Positions 33,341-45,545 of a stretch of 64,000 nucleotides of DNA are shown in pieces. Source of the DNA: Micractinium sp. NFX-FRZ (taxonomy: Eukaryota > Chlorophyta > Trebouxiophyceae > Chlorellales > Chlorellaceae); contig JAPTJF010000073.1 of assembly GCA_029339195.1 (NCBI GenBank), positions 117,922-181,921 on the forward strand, written 5' to 3'. Every line of letters starts with the position of its first letter. Position 1 is the stretch's first letter. Below the pieces are notes generated by a model. That model was not told the origin of the DNA, searched no databases, and saw nothing but the letters and a program-made list of their open reading frames with translations. Both the position numbers and the translations under genes were made by a program.

Positions 33341-35608
33341 ATGCGCGTTCCGGCGCTCGGAGCGCTCGGCTGTCTCTGGCTGGCGGCATGGGCCGCTGTG
33401 TCACCACAGGCCGCCGCCGCAGCGGCACTGCCAGGCAAGCTGAACGGCCACCGCTCTCTCAGTGCCCTGCCGAACTGTGCATTTGTCAACATTACCTATG
33501 TGCTGCACGAGTTCCCAGCGCGTACGTCGCAAGGCAGAGACGTGCGCACCCTGCCGCGTGCTCTGCAGCCAGCACGTCAGCTGGCACCAGCTGACGTGCC
33601 CTCCCGCACTCCCTCCCTGCCGCCGTGCCTCTGCAGCCACCCTGACCGACGTGCGCCTGGCGGGATCCGGCTCCGCAAACCAGGGCCGCCTGGAGGTGCA
33701 GGGATCGGACGGCACGTGGTACAGTTCTCTGGAATTGTGTGTGCCTGTGCACCCTGCCGAAGGAGGGGCTGACCTCCTTTCAGATCTAGAATCAACTCTA
33801 GCTCGGGTGGCCTGCCGTCAGTTGGGGTTCTCACAGGGCGGCCGCCCCCTGGCGGCCTACACGCCTGGCATGGAGGCTGGGCAGGGAGCGGGGGGCACCC
33901 TCTCTGCGCTCCTCATGTGCGGCGGCAACGAAACGTCGGTGGACCAGGCGAGTGGCGGGGGCAGGAGCGGTGGCGTGGGCAGGACCTGCCTTGCACAGTA
34001 CAGGCACACACGCATGTAGCATGTCTTGTGTCTTTCAAGTAGCAGTGCTGCTGCTGGCTGGAGGAGGGTGCCTGGGAGATGCCCCCCGCCTGCCCCCACC
34101 GCCCTCCTCCTGCACTCCCTGCTCCCCCCCTTCAACCTGAAAGTTTCAACCTCAGCTCTTGATCACTTGAGTGTAGATACTTGCAGAGATGGCTGACACT
34201 CACGTCCCCGCCTTCCTACCCTTGCTCTGCAGTGTGACCTGGTAGAGAGCGAGTGCGAATGGGAGGAGGGCCCCCCGGAGACCGACCCGCTGTTCCCCCA
34301 GCCAGAGGCCACCCGCACAAAGGTGGCGCTTGCCTGCGGAGGTGAGTGACCGAACGAGTGAGTAGCACAGTGGGGAGGGTGCACAAGGACGTTGCTGTGT
34401 GATGGAGCTGACGAGCACATGATGAGCTGGGCACAGCGCTGGCAGGGCATGCAACTGTCTGTGCCTGGCTGGTGCTGGCGGCTGGCGTCTGTGCACCATC
34501 TGGCCTCTGATTTATAGTTTGTTCCTAGTGGCGATTCATCGGGATGGTGCTCTGCCTCACGCTCCGAGGCACGCCATGCAGCCTGCGCCCTCCACGCCCC
34601 TCCTGCTGGCATCACATCTCCTTCCATCCCTGCCCCACTTTCACCCTGTCACCCTCTGCCCCCCAGCAGGCTCCCTGCCTCTCACAGGCGAGCTCCGCCT
34701 GGCGGGGGGCAGCTCGCCAGCAGAGGGCCGTGTGGAGGCCCGCCTCTCAAGCACTGGCGCCTGGACTGCCTTCTGCCAGGCCAGCACGGCCCCAACATCC
34801 GCTGCAGTGGTGTGCCAGCAGCTGGGGCTGGGCGGGCCCGCCGCGCTGCGGATGGGCTTGTTCGATGGCCCGGCAGGCGGCGGGCTGGGGACCGCCCAAG
34901 TGCTGCAGTGCAGCGGCAGCGAGGCCACGCTGGGAGACTGTTTGCTGGCGGCGCAGCCCACAAAGGGCTGCCTGGCGGCGGGCTCCTTTGGCGTGGCTTG
35001 CAATGGTGAGCCTGGGTGCTGCTGCTGCTGCTGCTGCCGTGTGGTGCTTATGCCTGCTGCTGCATTGGATGAGTCTGGGGCTGCTGCTGCTCGGAAGGCT
35101 GCTCAACTGGGTTGCACTGTTGCATTACCCGTTGCTTTTCCCAGAACCGATGCACGGGCGGGCCAGCTTTGCCGATAGGAGCAGTCCTCTCTCCTCTAAG
35201 CGGACTCACTCAAGGGCAGGATTGCCCACCCCTGCCTCCCCCTCTGCAGGCACCCAGACCATCACCAGCCTGCGCCTAGCCAGCGGCCCCACCCCCCGGG
35301 CAGGGTGGCTTGAGGTGCAGATCAACGGCACATGGGGCACCGTCTCCGGGCAGGGCACGACCGCCATTGCTACGGCGGCGGTCGCCTGCCGTGACCTGGG
35401 ATTTGCGGCAGAGGTCAGCGAGCCACGTGGCAGCTCGTTCTACGGCGACGGCCAGCTGCCGGTGCTGCTGCGGGGCATTGCGTGCACGGGGGGCGAGCGG
35501 AGCTTGTCAGAGTGCCACCTGATGGGTAGCCCCGCGGGGGAGGCGGGCCTGAATGACGACACTTTTGGGGTGGCCTGCGCCGCCGACCAAGCCACGGTGG
35601 GCAGGTAG
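33341..35608 (+). CDS. Secreted protein with three SRCR domains
   Basis: Scavenger-receptor cysteine-rich domains are extracellular ligand-binding modules; green algae carry them in many secreted or membrane proteins of unknown role. Exons 33341-33521, 33637-33947, 34233-34341, 34670-35005 and 35250-35608 give 431 residues with consistent phases. A signal peptide is clear (MRVPALGALGCLWLAAWAAV). Domain 1 (about 62-200): VRLAGSGSANQGRLEVQGSDGTWYSS...ARVACRQLGFS...MCGGNETSVDQCDL. Domain 2 (212-312): LRLAGGSSPAEGRVEARL...AAVVCQQLGLG...QCSGSEATLGDC...GVACN. Domain 3 (316-428): LRLASGPTPRAGWLEVQINGTWGTV...AAVACRDLGFA...GERSLSECHLM...GVACA. The intron 2 donor is GC (CAG/GCGAGT). No transmembrane helix is seen before the stop, but a GT at 35605 could continue into a further exon near 35731, so the C terminus is provisional. 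Confidence 0.85.
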
Positions 35609-36270
35609 TGTGAGCGGGGTACCTTGCTCCTCTGGGGCCACATTGAGCGAGCGTACTACCAATGTTAATACATCATGCTGAGCGCGCACGCTGCGAATCT
35701 CCACGTTTCTTTTTGATCCCCCACCACCAGGGCACTGGCACTGCCCCACCGTACTACCAGCAGTGACCCCGCCCCAACCGCCGCCCTCGAGTTTGCCCTT
35801 TCCGGTCATGCCCGTGCCTCTGTTTGCTGCCCGCACTGTGAGGCCCCTCAACAAGGCTTTGTCCCTCACTTCCTCTTCCACGCCCCCTTTCTACCAATCA
35901 CAGCGTCTTGAACTTACCTCGACCTCTTCCCCTCCACCTGCGCCTCACCGCAAACCTGGCTGGTCCACCCTGAAGCCGCCCCCCTTGCTGCCTCCTCCAC
36001 TCTTGCGACCACCAAGCCAACTGGGATCCTCTCGCTGCTCTTCAACCATCTCGGGCTCAACCTATTATCCTCCAGTCTCGCGAATCCTGCTGGCTCCGTG
36101 GGCTTTACGTGTACTGATGTGCGCTGATAGTAATGATGAGTGGGCAGGAGGCCAGAACAAGGGTGACGGTCGGCTGGCAGGGAAGAAGCACCTGGACACC
36201 TGTTGATGAAGTAATAGTAAGAAAGAGGAAAGAGAGTCAAGCTTATTGATTCACCCGGACAGACGCAGGC
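35609..36270. other. Convergent intergenic region between SRCR and spinster genes
   Basis: 3' flanks of two genes ending toward each other. The left part may contain one more SRCR-gene exon. No repeat or RNA gene seen. Confidence 0.4.
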
Positions 36271-39200
36271 TCACGTTGGCGGCCACTGGGGGCACCGGCA
36301 AGCGCCGGTCTGCTCAATCTCGCGCCCTTCCTCAGCCGCATGCTCCGCACTGGTGGCAGCACTGCCCACCGTCCCCACGCTGCTGCCAGCTGTGTCCAGC
36401 CCCTCCTCTGCAGAGGATCCAGCTGGCTCCTCCCCTGCCCGGTAGTCCCGGCACCGGCCGCAGGCCAGGGTGGCGCACAGAAAGATGGCGGCGGCCAGCG
36501 CGGGCAGCGCCGCCAGCACAGCAAAACTGGCACGCCAGCTGCCTAGTGCCTCCTGCGTTGCCAAGATCGAGCGTCGCAGAACGGCCGTGGCGCCCCTGAT
36601 GGTTAGAGCTCAAGGCAGTGAGAGTGGTTCTGATACTACACCACTTCCGCAATGAGTGCAAACGCGAGGCGTTTGGGAAGAAAAACACGAATCCACCCCC
36701 TCCCCATTTTCACTCCCACCGCGCCTCCCAGGACGGGCATTGGGCGCACACTGTGAAGTTGCCCCCATGCATGCCCGCTCGGTACGAACCGGTACACACC
36801 TGCAAGGCGCCCAAGGCTGGGGGCATCGGCAGCGTGCCCAGCAGATTGCGGAGCGTCTCTGCACCGGGCGTCGGGGAGCAAGGGCTCGAGAAGGTGGGGG
36901 GAACGAGGGAAGCGGCATGCGGGGCATGTGGGGACAGCTCCCAGCGGTGTGTGTGAGAGGGGCCATGTGCGTGGGCTCACTGGCGGCAGTGCTTAACACT
37001 CGTTCCTCACGCGAATGCCTGCTGTGCCAGTGCCCTTGCACCTCCCCGTGTTGGCGTGCCCGCCTACTGCAAGCAACCTGCCGGGATCTGTTTCACACAA
37101 GCGCTAGCCCACCTGCCACGGAGAGTGCCAGAGGGCGGAGCTCCACAGGCACGGTCCACATGCTCACCTCTGTGGCGGGGGCCTGCGCAGCGATTGGGCA
37201 GGGGGGAGGGGAGACGAGCAGGCACGGCGGTTTCGAAGAGGCACCCTGCTTGCATCTTGCAGGACAGGGCAGGGGATGGCAGCGTACTGAGCAGTTCCTG
37301 CGCAGCTCGGCTCAATTGAGGGCTCCCCAGGGTCACCTACCTGCACGAAGAAGACGGCACACTTGGCCAGAGCATCCAGAACCCAAAAGGCTGCCACGTG
37401 GGTCGTGGCCAGAGCACCCAGCAGGGTGAAGGCGGCAAGCGCTGCCATGCTGGCAACGCAGAGTAGCAGGGCGCGCTTGATTGTGGCCCCCAGTCGGTCC
37501 AGCAACCACCCCCCCGCCAGCGAGCCAACGGTGCCTGTGTGGGCATGGGAGAGCGAGCGGCGAGGGAGGGGCAGGTGGTGATAGCCGCGCCACACGGCGT
37601 GGGATGGTGAACACGATCTCATGGGAGGTTTGTGTGCAGTCAAGGGCGCGGGGCATGTGGGCCAGGTGAGCGGGCGCAGGTGACCGGAACCCAATGGCAG
37701 CAGGGCGGGAGGCAGGGGAGGGACGCCACCACACACTGCTGGCACTCTGCGGCTGCGGGGCTGGGAGGCCACACCTGCCGCTGCCAGTAGCGTCCCAAAA
37801 ATGAAGTCGGTGCGCTGCGGGTCCTGTTCGAACGTCGCTGCGACCGCTTGCGAACCAAAGTATCTGCAGTACACGCAGGCACTCACACATTTGACAAGCC
37901 TCTGACTTGGGCAAGTCAGGCTTCAAGTCTAGGTTTGAACCGGGGAGGGGTGGGGCGGGGGGAGAGGGTAATGATCGCTCCACAACCAAGTAGCTCACCT
38001 GATTGTTTGCTTGATCGGCGACACCACACCCACGCCTGCGCCGTTAGGCTATGTGCTGCTTGATGCATGCACCCACCCGACACGGCGTCCCACAACGTGC
38101 ATCCTCGCTGACACTCGCTCACTTGCTGCCCCTTCTGCTGGGGCAGCCAGGGCCCAGCAGCAAGGGCTTTCAGCACCTCCTGGCAGCCCCGCCCCATCCC
38201 GCAAACCCTTTAACTCACCCGTAGGCAGCAATGAATCCATAGCACAAGGCCGTGGCAAGCGACACTAGAAGGGAGATGGCCGGGCGGCGTGCCAGCTGGC
38301 GCAGTCCGTGCAGGCATGCAGGCGTGGCAAGTGCCAGCCTGGGTGGCCAGCGGCGGCGCCCCCCTCCCCCTGGCGCCGGCGCGGCCTCCGATGCTAGCCC
38401 TTCACAGCTGTCTGTTGCATCAATGCTTTGCTGGCGAGGGTGCGCCTCGATGTCAAGCGTGCTGGCAGCGTTGGCGACAGAGGGCTCGCCCACCACCGGC
38501 GCTGACGTGGCAGCATTGGGAGCGGCGGCGCTGTCTTTGGGATCTGGCTGGCCCTGGCCACCCGGGCAGCCCCTGATGCCGATTGTGGGCGCCAGCAGGC
38601 CCCACAGGGCAAAGGGCAGCGCCATGCCAGCCTGGATCCAGAAGGCAGCCCGCCAGCTCAGCGCTGCGGCGGGGTGGGGGTGCGAGGGACGGGTGTTGTG
38701 GGTGGGTGGGTGGGTGAATGCAGGGTGGGGTGGGCGGTGGGGGGCCAGCGGTCGAGGGAGGGGCGGGTGGGTGGAGGGAGGGGCACAGCACAAACTAGTG
38801 GTGTGTGGGCAGGCGAAGGTACCCACTGTCCAGGGGCAGATCGGTACCGGTAAGGCAAACCAATATGATGGGCGGGCAGTGTTGGCAGTGCAAGCAGGCC
38901 CTGCAATGCGGCTTCGAAGAGCAGGCCCTTCAAAGGGGCACCCAGCTGAAAGACCCAGTGTGTTTGGGAGCAGTGAGAGCATCTTGAGGGGCACAGACGT
39001 GAGCAAGGGAATGGCTTGAATCCCGCCGCGCGTTGTGGGCAGCTTCCCACTGCGCCGCACGCATGCTGCGGCAGCTTGCCAGCGCTGCGCACCTGGCCCC
39101 ACCAGTCCCCCGTAAAAGTAGCCCAGAGCAATGCCCAAAGGGAAGCCAAAGTAGTAGACTCCCAGGCACAGGGAGCGGTGAGCAGGCGGAACGTGGTCGT

Positions 39201-41107
39201 CTGCAGGCAGCGGGGCAACGGGACGCACGATGCTTAGCATACAGTAGGACGTGTGCTGCTGCTGCTCCATCACCACACTATTGCAAGCTCGACAGGTGCT
39301 GGCCCTTTGCAGCAGGAAGGACGGAGCGCAGGGCAGGGCGGGCCGGCGGGTGGGCGGCCCGCGGGAGTGGCCTGTTTTCAACCGGCGCGCACGTTGGTGG
39401 CTGCCATCTGGTGCAAAGCGGTATCGGGGGGGCCTCGGCAGGCTGCCCGTCAGTTGGCAGGTCGGCTCACCTATCATCGGAGGTGCCAGTGGCATGAGCG
39501 CGCTCCTGCCGATGCCCACCAGGCACCTGCGGTGCAGTGCGGTGAAGGATGGGTGATGACGGTGGAATGGTGGTGGTGGTGGTGGTGGTGGTGGTGGTGG
39601 TGGGGAAGGGCCCCGGGGGGTGGGGTGGGTGTGGGAGGCTTGGCATATCCCACGAAGACACACACTGGCCCGGTAGTAGCAGTTGGTCAGCAGTGGGAGT
39701 GGCAATGGAGGAAAGGCACAGGCCTGGTGTGGACAGCTTGGCAGCCTCTCACCTGTCCAGTTCTGGATGCTCCCCCTGCTCCATGTCAGTGCTCCATCAC
39801 CCCGGTGCCGGCACACAGGCCAACGCCAGTGGCACGCTCACCTGCTTGTCAGCAGCAGCCAGAAAGCGTGGCTGAAGCCGGTCAGCAGGTTGGCCGCCAT
39901 GAAGAGCGCCGCGCCAGCGCCCACCAGGCGAAGCGCGGTGTACTGCCTGCTGAGCTGCGCTGTGGCCAGAGAGCCCAGCATGCACCCCACCTGCGTGTGC
40001 GTGTGGGGCGGCAGGGAGGAAGGTGAGAGCAGTGGAGCGTCACAGGGGGCTGCCGGCGGAGCTGCCTCGCTGCTGCGTGCACGGTTTGACCCAGGCCTGC
40101 GCCCGGGGCTTTGGTGTGGAAGCTGTGTGGAAGGTGGAAGTTGGGGGGAAGCTGGTACGTGTGTTGCCGCGGTGCTTGGCAGGCATGCAAAGAGCAGGGC
40201 GGCATGGCCTGCCGCAATGCGGACACGCACGCAATCCCAGGGAACCACCACGGGTGAGTGCCGGCCATCCCTTATGAGGTGCTGCTGCCAGGCTGGCTAA
40301 CGTACTTTGCAACTCCACCGGCCGACACCTTCTCAGGCAACCACGGGGCCATCCCCCGGTGCTGTGTGCCACCCCAGCACGCACATAAAACAGCGTGGCA
40401 AACAGGCCCTCCTGGGACAGGGAGAGGCCAAACCGCCCAGCCATGCCGGTGCCGTCTTGGGCGCCGCCGGCAGCCTCCGCAGACCCACGCACTCCGTTGC
40501 TTCCAATGGTGCCTGCATGCGCGTAGACAGGATACAGCATTGGTGAGTGGAGGCAGTAGGAGATGCTAGCGGGCAGGTCAGGGAAGCATGCAGGAGGAAT
40601 CAATGAAAGAGCAAAAATGCCCCAGCTGTACCCAGCGTTCGTCAGCACCAATGCCCAAAATTATCTCCATCTTGCGGGTTGAAATGTGGGGCTGACACAC
40701 AACCCTAGGACGGTACCGGATAACAGTGGTACTGGAGGCGCCAGCTGGCACCTCCTGCAGACACCCCGGCAGGGACTCCCTCTTACTTTGGATAACCCGT
40801 AGAACTTGCCCAAGGGGGTATTCTCCATAAAATGAATTGACCAAGGCCGAGCATGACCAAGTAGTAGGCAAACATGCCTACTACAATATCATGAGGCAGC
40901 AAAAAACTGACGCTGCACTGTGCCCGCTCAGCTTCGACCAGCCCAATCACCTTGGTCAAGGCAAAAGATGAGCTCCAGGGTGCACAGGAACGCCATGAGT
41001 CGGTAGGGAGACGCCCAACGAGGCAGGGCTGGTAACCCCTGGCAAGGCTTGGTTGTGAGAGGGTCGCTGCTGTGCGTGCAACTCGGCGGTCCTGATCGCT
41101 CCCTCAT
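36271..41107 (-). CDS. Spinster-type major facilitator transporter
   Basis: Twelve-helix MFS proteins of the spinster class export sphingolipids or lysophospholipids in animals and are poorly known in plants and algae. Exons: 41107-40951, 40512-40385, 39990-39842, 39526-39471, 39200-39093, 38663-38219, 37863-37775, 37534-37341, 37182-37113, 36858-36798, 36595-36271; phases close to 593 residues. Exon 1 is an open frame of only 59 codons but is secured by RLMAFLCTLELIFCLDQG joining GTIGSNGVRG, the spinster LNYxDRGxIxSNG block. Also seen: SLSQEGLFATLFYVGCMLGSLATA, SRCLVGIGRSALMPLAPPMI, RSLCLGVYYFGFPLGIALGY, LSWRAAFWIQAGM, GSLAGGWLLDRLGA and WTVPVELRPLALSVAGE. The central cytosolic loop in exon 6 is long and Pro/Ala/Gly-rich. 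The arginine of LNYxDR is glutamine here. The exon 10/11 boundary has one alternative two bases away; only the version given keeps the frame. Confidence 0.88.
39567..39602 (+). repeat. GGT trinucleotide repeat in spinster intron 3
   Basis: Twelve or so copies of GGT (TGG) in a row, intronic. Confidence 0.9.
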
Positions 41108-41668
41108 AACGCTGTGATTAGCCCACTAGTCGGGTTCAGAATGCAGACTGCAAACGTACAAGGTCAGGCATTCACGGTCAATCCATGTGTGACTTGGCAA
41201 GGAACCTTCGCAATCTTGCAAAACCGCAATCTGGCATCTGGCGACAGAAACTTCAAAATCTGATTGCCCCTGCCCGAGAGTGCCCACTGGACTCCCCCTG
41301 GAGCACAGCTTGCAACCTCATCTCTCAACGCAGCTCCTTGTGCCCTTGCAAACATTTTGCCATGGTATCAAACTACCGTATTGTATTGGCAGGCAGCCGG
41401 CAGAGCCCCACAGCTGAGAGCCTGACACCCATATCCCAGTCCCCCATATTTAAATTGATCCGAGGGGTGCGTGCACAGGTCAGGAAAAGGTGGCGCGGCT
41501 CAAGTCCGGTAGAGGGCGCATGCACTTGAGTAAACAGAGTCATAAAACAAATGGACAACAGGAGAGGCATGCATTCTGAGGGGTGTGCGTGCAGGTCAGG
41601 AGAGGTGGCTGCACACCTCGGGATACGTTCAAACAAGTGATGCCCTTGTGCAGGATATATTCCATGCT
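41108..41668. other. Intergenic: spinster promoter and XB3-gene 3' flank
   Basis: Noticeably AT-richer than the rest of the window, as is spinster intron 1. Two related segments, GGGTGCGTGCACAGGTCAGG (41465) and GGTGTGCGTGCAGGTCAGGA (41580), stand about 115 bases apart. No supported gene. Confidence 0.45.
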
Positions 41669-44600
41669 TTACTGAGATGCCGCCGGCTTGACAAAGCTCT
41701 CAATGGGAGCCCGGCACAGCGGGCACAGCGGCCCCGTGGCTGGCAGCCCAAAGCTGCTGGCGCTGCCGCTGGCGCAGTAGGCGGCCAGGCGGCCGCAGCA
41801 GGCCAGGCAGGCGCAGTGGCCGCAGGGCGCGATGGCAACGTCTGCTGGCAGGTCAAGGCACACCGGGCAGATGGCGCCCTCTGCCTGGCTGGCCGCCAAT
41901 GTGTGATTGTGCTGCTGTGCCAGCAGCTGCTGCGGGTCATGAGCGCCACCTGATGCTGCGCCTGCTGCTGCCGTGAAGACAGCGGTGTTTTCCAAGCTGC
42001 TGCTGCTGCTGCTCCTGCTGCTGCTGGGCCGACTGCTGCTGCTGGGCCCGCTGCCAGGCTCCTGCCGCCGGCTGCTGCCGGCGGCGCCTGCCTGGCGCTG
42101 GTGCCGCTGCTGTGCATGCTGTGCATCCGGCTGCAGCAGCGCGCTGCCAAGCATGAGCGCCTGCTCCTGCCGCCGGCTGCCCTCCGCAGCTGGGGCGGGC
42201 CCAATGGGGTGCGCGTGGCGCTGCCGCTCCTGCCGGCGGTGCAGCCTGCACAGCAGAGGTGAGCACAGCACAGCACAGCACAGCACAGCACAGCACAGGG
42301 GGGTCAGGCAGAGCATGGTAAGAAACAAGCAGATGATTGCACCGCCATGCACGAGCAAATGCCAGTGAGGCAGTCATATGATGCTGGCCCTCGGGCCTGC
42401 CGGGAAGTGCAGCGCAGCCAGCACACAACAGCTGTTGGCAGCGAGCTGGAGGCAGAGCCCACGGCAGCCAGGCAACGCAGCTGCCAGGTGTGTGTACCTG
42501 CGGTACAGGGAGGGGCCGCCGTACTCGGCGTGCCACAGTGAGCGGTTGCGCTCCAGCAGAGTCCAGTCCACTCCCGCCTGAGCCACCGCCAGCTGCCCCG
42601 CCGCCGCCGCCTCGCGCTCCTGCTGCCGCCGCCGCGCACGCCGCCGGCTGCTGCTGCTGCTGCGCACGCCGTGGCTGCCAGAGGCGCCAGCATCCCTGCC
42701 GCGCTCTCCAGAGCTTCCGCCTCCTGCTGCTGCTGCCGCCGCATCATCCAGCATCTCATCCACGATGGCCAGCACCTGGTGTGCAGTGGCTGCCTCTGAG
42801 TGCAGCAGGGACTCGAGTCGCTTGATAGGGCCGGTGGCCAGGCCTGGCAGCGGGGGCGCCGCCGCCGCTGCTGTCGCACCCAGCCCCAGGTCTCTCAGCT
42901 GCCCCAGCAGGGCTGCACGGTGCACCAGGGCCAGCAGCTGCTGGCGCAGCAGCGGCGGGAGCTGGCCGGAGGCGGCGCTGCCACGGGGCGGCGCCGGCGG
43001 GGCGGGGACGGGTGCGCCGGCGGTCAGCAGGGAGGCCAGGTTGCTGTGGTTGCAGCACAGGGCGACGTTCAGGGGGGTCATGCCGCGCGCGTTGCGCAGC
43101 CTGCGTCGACACGGGAGGGGGAGCAGCACGGCGGGCAGGTCAGGGGGGCAGGCCGGGCGGGGCAGCAGCTGGCGGGTGCGCCACAACAGATAACTGCTGC
43201 TCACCCCAGCCAGGCAGCCTGCCATCCACCTGCCCACACACCCAACAGTCCACCTGCACATGTGCCCGCCCACCCTGCTCTTACCTGCGCAGCCCAGGCC
43301 AGGTTGCCGCTGCTGCTACGCATAAAAAACACATCAACATATTTGAGAAGCCAGCTCAGCCCAGCCACACATCCCATGCACCGCATCCCCGCCCCGCCCT
43401 CACCTGCGCAGCTCCAGGCCGGGGTGCCGCTGCTGCTGCCCGTGCAGTATGAGCACGCAGAGCGGCAGGCGGCCGGTGGCAGCGGCCATGTGGAGCGCGG
43501 TGGAGCCGGCGCCCAGGCAGGGAGGGACGAGGATGTCTGAGCGGAAGGCGACCGTCAGCAGGGGGGTGTCCAGCTGGGCGCCGTGGTTGACAAGCTCGGA
43601 GACTGCAGCAGGGCAGGCAGGGGGGCAGGCAGGCGGGTGTTGAGCGGGCGTGGGTGGGTGGGTGGGATAATGTTGGGCTGGCAGCGGGTGGGAGGCAGGC
43701 CGAGCAGGGGAAAGGGCATCAAAGGGTCGCTGCTGGGCGGGCGGTGCATGCGCGGCTGAGCATGCACACAGCACCAGGCGCAGGGCATGCCTGCCAAGTG
43801 CCCTGCTGGCCTGGCGGGGCAAGGATGTACAAACAGAACGGGGCAGGAAAGATGACTGCAAAATGACTGCCGCCGTTGGGGATGAGTCAGCGGTGATGAC
43901 CTGGCCGACGGCCGCACCTGCCAGGTGGCTGCCGCTGAGCACGGCGAGGTGCAGGGCGCACAGGCCGCTGTGTGTGCGGGTGTCGATGTAGCGGTCGAGA
44001 TCGACAACGTCCGATACCGGGGCCTGGCCTGCGGGGCAGCGGCTGCCGTCTGCGGGCACGAGAGGGGGCGGCATGAGCATAGGTAGGCCCAGTGCCTGTC
44101 TCCAACATAGGTAGGGCCGCTGCCGGGTTCGTGCATTCAGAAGGTAGGCCACTGCCGGGCTCCTTGCTGGGTCTGCCAGGCCAGAGCACGCTTGCATTTT
44201 GCATGTTGGTGGAGTGGCTCGACTGCCCGCCCAACCATGCGTGCCAGCGACACGCACACACACCCCGCTGCACGCCTGCCTGTGTGCACGCACGGCCACG
44301 CACCTGGCAGGCGCACGAGGGTTGTCAGCAGGAGGTGCATGCAGGCCGCATGGCCGCCCTGCGCCGCGAGGTGCAGCGGTGTGATACCCTGCACATTCGC
44401 TGGCAGCGGGTTGGCCCCTGCCTCCAGCAGCTCCCGCACACAGTCGGTGTACCTGGCCGGGGGAGGAGAGGCGGCAGTGAGGGAGTGAGTGAGTGAGGGA
44501 GGGAGGTTGTTGGGCATGGGGCGCACTCAGGTCACCATGCCTGGCTCCAGACCCAAGCACCTCACACATGCAGGCGGCAAAGGGCGCAGCAGGGGCAGGG

Positions 44601-45312
44601 GCAGGGGCAGGGGCAGGCAGCGGAGCGGGAGAAGGCTCGCTGACCGACCTGCAGGCAGGCCACAACAGGAAACACTGCTGCCACAGCCGCTTCGTGAGCC
44701 CCGCCTCACCCGTGCTTGCAGGCCAGCGCGAGCGCGGTGTCCCCGCAGTAGTCTGGAGCATTCAGGACCTCTGTGAGCAGGGAGGTTGGCTGGCGGTGCG
44801 CCGCCACATCCAGCACCGCGCACAGCGCCTCGCTGGCGCCAGCCCTGGCGGCAAGGTGCAGCGCGCTGCGCTGCTTCCAGCAGCTCTGCCGCAGCAGCGC
44901 CAGCGGGTGCGCCAAAGCGAGCTGGTGGCAGAGCGGGAGGGTGGAGCGAGGGGGCGAGTGTGGTGAGGCGGGGCAGCATGCACCGTAGCGGAAGCGGTGA
45001 AACCTCGGGCCACCCGCCGGCGCCGCCAGTGGGTGGCGAGAGCCAGTCTGGGCCTTGACGCGCACACTGCATGCAAAGCCCGCGTCATCAAGTGCCCTCA
45101 TGGTGGTGCTGCAGCGCCGGACAGGCCGTGGGAGGGGTGGGTCCAGACCCCTCGGCGCGCTGCCCGCTCCTCAGGGGCGCGGCTTGCGCAGGCCGCTGAA
45201 CCTGTCACTTTGCACATCAACCGAACGCCCCTAGCGTGCCCACCTGCTGCAACGCGGCGACATCGTTCTCTGCGGCTGCGGCGCGCGCTTGGCGAGAGTG
45301 AGTGGCCCCCAT
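41669..45312 (-). CDS. XB3/XBAT-type ankyrin-RING ubiquitin E3 ligase
   Basis: Homologue of rice XB3 and Arabidopsis XBAT31/32-type ligases, which act at membranes in immune and hormone signalling. Exons 45312-45244, 44921-44710, 44452-44304, 44049-43918, 43602-43404, 43100-42498, 42245-41669 close to 646 residues. Exon 1 (23 codons, MGATHSRQARAAA...) supplies the N-myristoylation signal and the start of the first ankyrin helix. Ankyrin repeats fill about residues 7-300, including SALHLAARAGAS, GDTALALACKHG, GITPLHLAAQGGHAACMHLL, LCALHLAVLSGS, and GAGSTALHMAAATG, which copies the family's GAGSTPLHYAA. Residues 579-640 form the RING: CPVCLDLPADVAIAPCGHCACLACCGRL...CPLCRAPIESF. The linker is Ser/Arg/Gln-rich and much longer than in plants. 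The RING spacing between the sixth and seventh ligands is expanded, as it is in plant XB3. Confidence 0.92.
42260..42299 (+). repeat. AGCAC pentanucleotide repeat in last XB3 intron
   Basis: Eight or so copies of GCACA/AGCAC next to the exon 7 acceptor on the other strand. Confidence 0.85.
43278..43322 (-). repeat. Copy of XB3 exon 5 tail plus donor
   Basis: ACCTGCGCAGC.CCAGGCC.GG.TGCCGCTGCTGCT occurs at the used donor (43401-43438) and 120 bases further into intron 5 here; on the gene strand both read ...CTGCGCAGGT. Confidence 0.85.
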
Positions 45313-45545
45313 TTGTAAATCAGTGATCCAGCATGTTGTGGACCTGATATAGCGTGGTGCCGGGGCCGGTGGGCTGTGAGAGAAGAACTTCAGAGGGGCG
45401 CCAGCTCAGCGGGCAGCGGCCGGCTGTGTGTGTGCTGTTCTTCTCAGACCTCTTCAACTTGCAAAGTGTGTTGATAGGAGCAGTGTCTGGTCAACGAAGT
45501 ACCTCAATTGATGTATTTATTGCCAAATGCAAGGTGAACACCAAG

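Noticed and set aside
35731..35905. Possible sixth SRCR-gene exon after a donor at 35605
   Set aside because: Phase allows it, but it encodes no SRCR sequence and the stop at 35608 follows a complete third domain; left as an uncertainty.
41185..41529. 114-codon plus-strand frame between spinster and XB3-like genes
   Set aside because: AT-richer intergenic DNA, no recognisable motif, and it lies in a region that must hold a promoter.
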